Shown one piece after another: positions 59,008-64,000 of a stretch of 64,000 nt of DNA. Origin of the DNA: DASUBV01 sp036510065 (GTDB lineage Bacteria; Actinomycetota; Actinomycetes; Streptosporangiales; Streptosporangiaceae). The stretch lies in the NCBI GenBank assembly GCA_036510065.1, contig DATCEO010000166.1, forward strand, positions 62,001-126,000, given 5' to 3'. The notes under the pieces were generated by a model that saw nothing but the letters and a program-made list of their open reading frames with translations, searched no databases and was not told the DNA's origin. The first letter of the stretch is position 1; each line of letters opens with the position of its first letter. The translations under genes were made by a program, and so were the position numbers.

Positions 59008-59379
59008 TTGAGTACTCGCCGCTGCTCGCGGCCAGCCTGCAAGCAGGTGGCGCTGTTCACGCTGACCTACGTCTACCGTGACTCCACGGCCGTCCTCGGG
59101 CCCCTCGCCGCCTACGTCGAACCGCACTGCTATGACCTGTGCGCCAGCCATGCCGACCGGCTGACCGTGCCGCGCGGCTGGGACGTGGTCCGGCTGCCGG
59201 GACCCGGGCCCGCCGCGGCCGAGGCCGCCGACGACCTGGAAGCGCTCGCCAACGCCGTGCGCGAGGCGACCACCCCGCGCACGCCGGCCGAGCCAGTCGG
59301 CCAGGGAGTCGAAATCGGCCGCCGCGGCCACCTGCGCGTGCTGCGGTCCGCCCCGCCCGAGACCGGGCGGCGCGGCTAG
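59008..59379 (+). CDS. DUF3499 family cysteine-containing protein (Rv3258c-like)
   Basis: 123 residues. The conserved core CSRPACKQVALFTLTYVYRD, STAVLGPLAAYVEPHCYDLC and RLTVPRGWDVVRL contains four cysteines (CxxxxC plus CxxxC) that look like a zinc site. The function is unknown. No ATG or GTG precedes the conserved start in frame, so a TTG at 59008 is the best initiator; its ribosome site is weak. The gene lies between the Zincin_1 gene and phosphomannomutase, as I recall for Rv3257c-Rv3259. Confidence 0.83.
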   Translation: MSTRRCSRPACKQVALFTLTYVYRDSTAVLGPLAAYVEPHCYDLCASHADRLTVPRGWDVVRLPGPGPAAAEAADDLEALANAVREATTPRTPAEPVGQGVEIGRRGHLRVLRSAPPETGRRG

Positions 59380-59501
59380 CCCAGCGGCCAGGCAACGGCC
59401 AGCGGGCCGGCCGGACGAACCGCCGCGGCCCTGGCCGGCCGGTAGGCTCTGTCACCTGCAGCGCGGCAGCGGCCGCGACGATGGCGCGAAAGGCAGGCCA
59501 C

Positions 59502-60851
59502 GTGGCCGATTACGCGAAGATCTTCAAGGCCTATGACATCCGCGGCGTGGTTCCGGACGAGCTCGACGAGGACGTCACCGAGGCCATCGGAGCCGCCTTC
59601 GTCCGGCTGACCGGAGTCCCGGCCATCGTCACCGCGCACGACATGCGGACGTCGTCGCCGCCGCTCGCCGCCGCGTTCGGCCGGGGCGCGGCGGCGCAGG
59701 GCGCGGACGTGATCTCGGCCGGGCTCGGCTCGACCGACCTGCTCTACTACGCCAGCGGCAGCCTGGACCTACCGGGCGCCATGATCACCGCCAGCCACAA
59801 CCCGGCCCGGTACAACGGGATCAAGCTCTGCCGCGCGGGCGCCCGCCCGGTCGGCGCCGAGACCGGGCTGGTCGAGCTGCAGGAGATGGTCGCGGCGGGA
59901 GTGCCCGCTCACGATGGCCCGCCCGGTCACATCACGGAGCGCGACCTGCTGTCCGGGTACGCGGAGCACCTGCGGACCCTGGTGAACCTGTCCGGTATCC
60001 GGCCGCTCAAGGTCGCGGTCGACGCCGGGAACGGCATGGCCGGCTACACGGTCCCGCGCGTTTTTGCGGGGCTGCCGATCGAGCTGGAGCCGCTCTACTT
60101 CGAGCTGGACGGGAACTTCCCGCACCATGAGGCGAACCCTATCGACCCGCGGAACATGGCGGATCTGCAGCAGCTCGTCATCAAGAGCGGTGCGGACCTC
60201 GGGCTGGCCTTCGATGGCGACGCCGACCGCTGCTTCGTGGTCGACGAGCGCGGCGAGATCGTCTCGCCGTCAGCCCTCACCGCGCTGATCGCCGTCCGGG
60301 AGCTGGCGCGAGAGCCGGGGGCGACGATCATCCACAACCTGATCACCTCCCGCGCCGTGCCCGAGATTGTCACCGAGCACGGCGGCATCCCCGTCCGGAC
60401 CAGGGTGGGCCACTCGTTTATCAAGGCGAAGATGGCGGAGTCGGGGGCCATCTTCGGCGGCGAGCACTCGGGCCACTTCTACTTCCGCGACTTCTGGTTC
60501 GCCGACTCGGGGATGCTCGCCGCCCTGCACGTGCTGGCGGCGGTCGGCTCGGCCGGCGTGCCGCTGTCGCAGCTGCTGGCGCAGTACGCCCGGTACGAGG
60601 CCACAGGTGAGATCAACAGCGAGGTCAGCGACCAGGCGGCCGTGGCCGGGGCCATCAGGACCGCCTTCGCCGGGCGGCCGGGCGTCAGCACCGATGATCT
60701 AGACGGGCTAACGGTCTCCGGCCCGGACTGGTGGTTTAACGTGCGGCCGTCCAACACCGAGCCGCTGCTGCGGCTGAACGTGGAGGCGGCCGATGCCGGC
60801 ACCCTGGCGGACGTACGCGACGAGGTCCTGCGTATCGTGCACGGTGACTAG
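59502..60851 (+). CDS. manB: Phosphomannomutase / phosphoglucomutase
   Basis: 449-residue alpha-D-phosphohexomutase that interconverts mannose-6- and mannose-1-phosphate. The phosphoserine is Ser98 in ITASHNPARYNG, metal binding is D238-GDADR and sugar specificity is GGEHSGHFYF; the phosphate-binding RPSNTEPLLRL lies near the end. All four domains are present. GTG at 59502 starts the conserved VADYAKIFKAYDIRG and has AGGCAGG upstream; ATG at 59481 would add seven residues. It feeds the GDP-mannose enzyme at 41.1 kb. The next gene, Trm112-like, is 74 bases on. Confidence 0.94.
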   Translation: MADYAKIFKAYDIRGVVPDELDEDVTEAIGAAFVRLTGVPAIVTAHDMRTSSPPLAAAFGRGAAAQGADVISAGLGSTDLLYYASGSLDLPGAMITASHNPARYNGIKLCRAGARPVGAETGLVELQEMVAAGVPAHDGPPGHITERDLLSGYAEHLRTLVNLSGIRPLKVAVDAGNGMAGYTVPRVFAGLPIELEPLYFELDGNFPHHEANPIDPRNMADLQQLVIKSGADLGLAFDGDADRCFVVDERGEIVSPSALTALIAVRELAREPGATIIHNLITSRAVPEIVTEHGGIPVRTRVGHSFIKAKMAESGAIFGGEHSGHFYFRDFWFADSGMLAALHVLAAVGSAGVPLSQLLAQYARYEATGEINSEVSDQAAVAGAIRTAFAGRPGVSTDDLDGLTVSGPDWWFNVRPSNTEPLLRLNVEAADAGTLADVRDEVLRIVHGD

Positions 60852-60925
60852 CGACCGAGCCGCGCAGAGGTTCGGTCGGCGGCTGCGCCGATCGCGGCGC
60901 ACGGAACACGCATGCAGGAGGTCCC

Positions 60926-61120
60926 GTGCAGATCGACGAATGGCTGCTTGACATCCTGGCCTGCCCGAAATGCCATGCGCCGTTGCGGGCCGACGGGGCC
61001 GCGAGTGAGCTGGTCTGCACGGGAGCCGACTGCGGCCTGGCCTACCCGGTCCGCGACGGCATCCCCGTCCTGCTGATTGACGAGGCCCGCGACCCGGCCG
61101 CGGGAAACGGGCAGGAGTGA
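60926..61120 (+). CDS. Trm112-family small zinc protein
   Basis: 64 residues: WLLDILACPKCHAPLRADG, CTGADCGLAYPVRDGIPVLL. Four cysteines (C13, C16, C31, C36) form a zinc knuckle. Trm112 proteins activate methyltransferases in other domains of life; bacterial roles are unclear. GTG at 60926 follows AGGAGG. Its stop codon region (GTGA at 61117) is the place where a coupled start of the following transporter would be expected. Confidence 0.88.
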   Translation: MQIDEWLLDILACPKCHAPLRADGAASELVCTGADCGLAYPVRDGIPVLLIDEARDPAAGNGQE

Positions 61121-61126
61121 GCGCGG

Positions 61127-62185
61127 ATTACCGCTGAGCGGACGCCTCCCGCCGCCGGAGCCGGTGGCGGGAGGCGAGCGGTTATCGCCGCCCTGGCCGC
61201 GAACCTGGGCATCGCCGCGACGAAGTTCGCGGCCTTCTTCCTCACCGGGTCCGCCTCGCTGCTGGCCGAGTCGGCGCATTCGGTGGCCGACTCGGGCAAC
61301 CAGGCGCTGCTGCTGCTCGGCCGGCGCCGTGCCCTGCGGGAGGAGACCGAGGAGCATCAGTTCGGCTTCGGGGCCGAGCGGTACTTCTACGCGTTCATCG
61401 TCGCCCTCGTCTTGTTCACCGCGGGCGCGCTGTTCTCGCTCTACGAGGGCATCGAGCGGATCCGGCACCCCGAGCAGGTGTCCTTGCCGGTCGTCGCGTT
61501 CGCGGTCCTGTTCATCGCCATCGCCCTGGAGAGCTTCTCGCTGCGCACGGCGGTCCGCGAGTCCAACAATTCCCGGGGCGCGGCCAGCTGGATGAGCTTC
61601 ATCCGGCGGGCCAAGGCGCCCGAGCTGCCCGCAGTGCTGCTGGAGGACGTGGCCGCGCTGGCCGGGCTGATCTTCGCGCTGGCCGGGGTGGCGCTGGCGA
61701 CGGCCACCGGCGACGGGCGCTGGGACGGGGCCGGCTCGATTGCGATCGGCGTGCTGCTGGGCTGCGTGGCGGCGGTCCTGGCGGTCGAGATGAAGAGCCT
61801 GCTGATCGGCGAGTCGGCCAGCGCGGACGCGGAGCGCAGGATCGTGGCGGCCATCATGGGCGGCCCCGAGGTGGACCGGGTTATTCACCTTCGCACCCTG
61901 CACGTCGGGCCGGACACCCTGCTGGTAGCCGCGAAGATCGCGGTGGCCGGCAGTGACTCGGCGGCCCGCATCGCCGCCGGCATCGACGCGGCCGAGCGCC
62001 GGGTGCGGGCGGCGGTCCCGATCGCCAAGCACATTTTCCTCGAGCCGGATCTCTATCAGCCGGCCCGTGACGACGACGCCGATCCCGCGGTCCGCGCCGC
62101 CCGCCGGTCGTGGCGGGGCGGGTCCGCCCTGTCCGCGCTCCGCTCCCGGCGCGGCGACGAGCCGCCTGATGCCCGGCGGGGCTAG
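61127..62185 (+). CDS. Cation diffusion facilitator (CDF) transporter with no canonical start codon
   Basis: About 350 residues, six membrane helices, exporting divalent metals such as zinc by proton exchange. Conserved: ANLGIAATKFAAFFLTGSAS (helix 1), AESAHSVADSGNQALLLLG (metal site, helix 2), LLEDVAALAGLIFALAGVA (helix 5) and a cytoplasmic C-terminal domain. The coding frame is open back to 61121, but its only initiators before GTG 61283 are non-canonical, for example ATT at 61127, nine bases after AGGAG. GTG at 61117 has a good site and reads VSADYR then stop; one extra base would join it to the main frame. So either a frameshift (mutation or sequence error) or an ATT start. Confidence 0.75.
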   Translation: MTAERTPPAAGAGGGRRAVIAALAANLGIAATKFAAFFLTGSASLLAESAHSVADSGNQALLLLGRRRALREETEEHQFGFGAERYFYAFIVALVLFTAGALFSLYEGIERIRHPEQVSLPVVAFAVLFIAIALESFSLRTAVRESNNSRGAASWMSFIRRAKAPELPAVLLEDVAALAGLIFALAGVALATATGDGRWDGAGSIAIGVLLGCVAAVLAVEMKSLLIGESASADAERRIVAAIMGGPEVDRVIHLRTLHVGPDTLLVAAKIAVAGSDSAARIAAGIDAAERRVRAAVPIAKHIFLEPDLYQPARDDDADPAVRAARRSWRGGSALSALRSRRGDEPPDARRG

Positions 62186-62805
62186 CTCAGGGCGGCCACG
62201 GCCGGAGCGCGCCCGGGCTCGCCGTCTGCGGCCAGGGCCAGGTCCGGCCCGGCACCGGGCAGCTTGCGGATCACGTCCCCGGGGCGAATGGTCCCGGGCA
62301 CGACGACCCTGGCATTCAGGCCGCGCAGTCGGAGCTCGCGGCCGGCGGGGGAGTTGACCAGCCGCAGGGCGTCGAGGCCGAACCGGGCGGCGAACTTGGC
62401 ACAGCCCCGGTGCGGCTGGACGGTGACCTCGATCACCGCCGACCCCAGGGCGAGCCGGGTGCCGGGCGGCAGGTTTGCGGTGCTGAGATCCAGGTCGACG
62501 TAGAGCTGATCGCCGGCCAGCTGGCGCCGCGCGGGGTCGGCGGCCACGAGCAGGGCCGCGCGGGCGTTCATGACGTTCAGCTGCATGTCCGGATGTGACG
62601 ACCCGTCGGCGGTGCGGGTGCTGCCGCGCTGCCGCCAGGTGTCGCCGACCAGTCCGTCCCGCAGGTCGAGCAGGCCCTCGGCGAGCACCTCACGCTCATT
62701 GATGGCGGGCCGGCGCACGATCAGCTTGAGCGTGCCGCCATCGCGCGGCGAATCCCGGACGTCGTCGAGGCCGGATTCCAGCGCGGCGGTGCTCAGATGC
62801 TCCAC
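62182..62805 (-). CDS. MOSC domain protein
   Basis: 207 residues. MOSC domains handle sulfur carried on a cysteine, near molybdenum cofactor metabolism. The N-terminal half includes LKLIVRRPAINEREVLAEG and GLVGDTW; the core has QLNVMNARAALLVAADPARR, LYVDLDLSTANLPPGTRLALG and QPHRGCAKFAARFG, the last with the conserved cysteine. GTG at 62805 begins the conserved region. Its stop overlaps the convergent CDF stop. moaE is far away at 35.0 kb. Confidence 0.87.
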   Translation of the reverse strand: MEHLSTAALESGLDDVRDSPRDGGTLKLIVRRPAINEREVLAEGLLDLRDGLVGDTWRQRGSTRTADGSSHPDMQLNVMNARAALLVAADPARRQLAGDQLYVDLDLSTANLPPGTRLALGSAVIEVTVQPHRGCAKFAARFGLDALRLVNSPAGRELRLRGLNARVVVPGTIRPGDVIRKLPGAGPDLALAADGEPGRAPAVAALS

Positions 62806-62845
62806 GCTGCCATGATGTCGCCGCCGCGGCGGCGCGTCCAGGAAT

Positions 62846-63766
62846 TTACCGGGCCGCGGCGAGCGCGGCGGCCAGCTCCGCGTTGCGCCCCGCGTAGCCG
62901 GTCCAGGCCGCCGGCGTGACGGCCAGGTGCGGCGCGGCACGCGACCTGGTGCAGCTGCGCTGCGACCAGTGGCAGAGCCGCCCGCCGCGAACGCTGAACC
63001 GCACGAGCACCTCGCCGCACCAGCCGCACGCGTCGAAGTCGTCCGCCTCCAGCGTCGTGACTCGCTGCGGGCAGGTCACCCAGTCCAGGGCCTGGATCTC
63101 GTCCTGGATCCGCCCGGCGAGCTCGAAGGCGAGCGCCTGCGCGGCGCGGTCGCGAGCTAGCTCCAGTCCGGCGCGCGCCCGGCCGACGGCCTCCGGCTGG
63201 CGTTCCAGAACCGCGGTGACGCCGCGGATGAGCTGCTCACGGTCGGCCCCGGTGACGCCGCGCGCTCGGGCCATGTCGAGCTGGCCGCCGCCCAGCCGGG
63301 TGCCGGCGTAGGCCAGCGGCAGAATCCGGTGCAGGGCCGAGACGGCCTGCCGCGCCCGCAGGCCACCTAGGTAAGGGCCGAAGTACCGCCAGTGATCAGC
63401 CGGCCGCCTGAGGTGCTCGACGGTCAGCCGGGGGGCCACCGGGCGCTGGTCCAGGCGGATATAGACGAGGCTTTCCTGGCCGCCCGGCGTCCGGTTCCAC
63501 GGGGGGAGCGCGCCCTCGAGCAGGTTGCGCTCCAGCCAGGCCGCCTCGTGCAGCGAGTCGCAGGTGACCGCCTCGATGCGGGCGATCCGGGCCACCATCG
63601 GGGCCAGATGGGCGCGCTCGCGCAGATCCGACCAGTACGAGGCGACGCGGCTGCGCAGGGCGGTAGCCCGGCCGATGTAAAGGACGCGGCCGCGGGCGTC
63701 CCGGAAGCGGTAGACGCCAAGTGCACCGGGAAGGCGCGCGATCGCCGCGGGCGCGCTCGGACCCAT
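62846..63766 (-). CDS. GIY-YIG nuclease, UvrC/Cho-like
   Basis: 306 residues from ATG 63766 (TTG at 63805 would add 13). The GIY-YIG domain (about 10-85) has LGVYRFRDARGRVLYIGRA and RVASYWSDL, with downstream LERNLLEGALPPWNRTPGGQ. The later region has a UvrB-contact-like helix (LAFELAGRIQDEIQALDW) and a Cys-rich segment (ACGWCGEVL, SCTRS). Similar to the N-terminal half of UvrC or to Cho, so an accessory repair endonuclease is likely. It lacks the UvrC C-terminal RNase H-like nuclease. Confidence 0.87.
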   Translation of the reverse strand: MGPSAPAAIARLPGALGVYRFRDARGRVLYIGRATALRSRVASYWSDLRERAHLAPMVARIARIEAVTCDSLHEAAWLERNLLEGALPPWNRTPGGQESLVYIRLDQRPVAPRLTVEHLRRPADHWRYFGPYLGGLRARQAVSALHRILPLAYAGTRLGGGQLDMARARGVTGADREQLIRGVTAVLERQPEAVGRARAGLELARDRAAQALAFELAGRIQDEIQALDWVTCPQRVTTLEADDFDACGWCGEVLVRFSVRGGRLCHWSQRSCTRSRAAPHLAVTPAAWTGYAGRNAELAAALAAAR

Positions 63767-63855
63767 CAGGCCGAGGCTGGCAGCGGGACTGCGGGCACGC
63801 GACAATTATGCGCCCGGCCGCCTGTGCCCGGCCCTTCGCGCCCGCGTGCCCTGGC

Positions 63856-64000
63856 TCACCAGCTGCCAGCGAGCCGATCCGGGGCACCCGGAGGTGACCA
63901 GCTGGCGTCGTCCTGCCGGCGCCGGACCTGGACCAGGCCGTGCCGGCCGTCGGTGCGCCAGGGCTGGCCGCCGGATTCGAGCCTGGCGACGACGGCCGGG
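63856..64000 (-). CDS. C-terminal end of an unknown gene (cut by window edge)
   Basis: On the minus strand a frame entering from the window end reads about 47 codons and stops at 63856. The peptide (VVARLESGGQPWRTDGRHGL, QVRRRQDDASWSPP, then a Trp at the end) has plausible codon use. No family is recognised, and the rest lies outside. The 90 bases to the nuclease gene hold no clear signal. Confidence 0.4.
   Translation of the reverse strand, partial: PAVVARLESGGQPWRTDGRHGLVQVRRRQDDASWSPPGAPDRLAGSW

Noticed and set aside
61117..61140. Programmed +1 frameshift in the CDF transporter
   Set aside because: CGC-TGA is not a known slippery site and tRNA re-pairing after +1 slip would be poor. A mutation, sequence error or ATT start is simpler.
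1..64000. tRNA, rRNA genes and replication origin
   Set aside because: I found no cloverleaf-like stretches, rRNA signatures or DnaA-box clusters while reading. A tRNA or covariance-model scan could still change this.

Overview
The window is chromosomal DNA from a high-GC actinobacterium. Coding regions show strong G/C third-position bias. Actinobacteria-specific families are abundant: two WhiB proteins, mycoredoxin, the F420 genes fbiA/fbiB/fbiC, DUF397 and XRE regulators, UPF0182, DUF3499 and DUF5719. Gene order over two long stretches matches what I recall of Mycobacterium tuberculosis (Rv3193c-Rv3198A and Rv3257c-Rv3264c). DUF397/WhiJ-type genes, cyanophycin genes and Tcp-type conjugation genes point to a non-mycobacterial, Streptomyces/Streptosporangiales-like lineage. 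The genus cannot be fixed from sequence alone.

Layout. (1) 1-5.1 kb: start of rmuC, the GTPase gene ychF, a vapBC toxin-antitoxin pair followed by a second, displaced copy of the last codons of ychF, then an oligopeptidase B gene. (2) 5.6-16.7 kb: a seven-gene Tcp-type conjugation or secretion cluster: TcpC, a small membrane protein, TcpE fused to a degenerate MinD-like domain, VirB4, VirB6-like, a second VirB8-like protein and a transglycosylase/NlpC hydrolase. No relaxase, coupling protein or integrase is visible. (3) 16.8-24.7 kb: NRDE protein, acyl-CoA dehydrogenase, patatin, cyanophycin synthetase and cyanophycinase, an ANTAR protein, and mycoredoxin behind a SigR-like promoter. (4) 25-39.7 kb: the whiB7 neighbourhood (uvrD2, tesB, an attenuator-type leader, whiB7, a small basic protein, ABC1 kinase, ThiF-like protein, Zincin_2 protein), then an SDR protein, moaE, a PDZ-Lon protease and a UPF0182 membrane protein. 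(5) 40-51.3 kb: glycosyltransferase, sugar nucleotidyltransferase, AlkA-type glycosylase, fbiC, a WhiJ-type trio with shared palindromes, fbiB-fbiA and a divergent whiB. (6) 51.5-64 kb: a 1,750-residue glycosyltransferase with a long disordered tail, DUF5719, Zincin_1, DUF3499, phosphomannomutase, Trm112, a CDF transporter with a damaged or unusual start, a MOSC protein, a GIY-YIG nuclease and a partial gene.

How the genes work together. fbiA, fbiB and fbiC cover most of F420 synthesis; FbiD/CofC is not in the window. Phosphomannomutase, the nucleotidyltransferase and the two glycosyltransferases suggest GDP-mannose and cell-envelope glycan synthesis. cphA and cphB make and degrade cyanophycin, a nitrogen store. 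The whiB7 leader shows an AT-rich element before a -35 box, a well-initiated upstream ORF, a hairpin on its stop codon and a strong terminator hairpin, as expected for antibiotic-responsive attenuation. The most unusual items are the ychF 3'-end duplication around vapBC, the TcpE-MinD fusion that lacks both Walker A lysines, the palindromes of the WhiJ-type trio, a near-perfect long inverted repeat at 32.0 kb and five exact-length 17-bp repeats at 39.9 kb.
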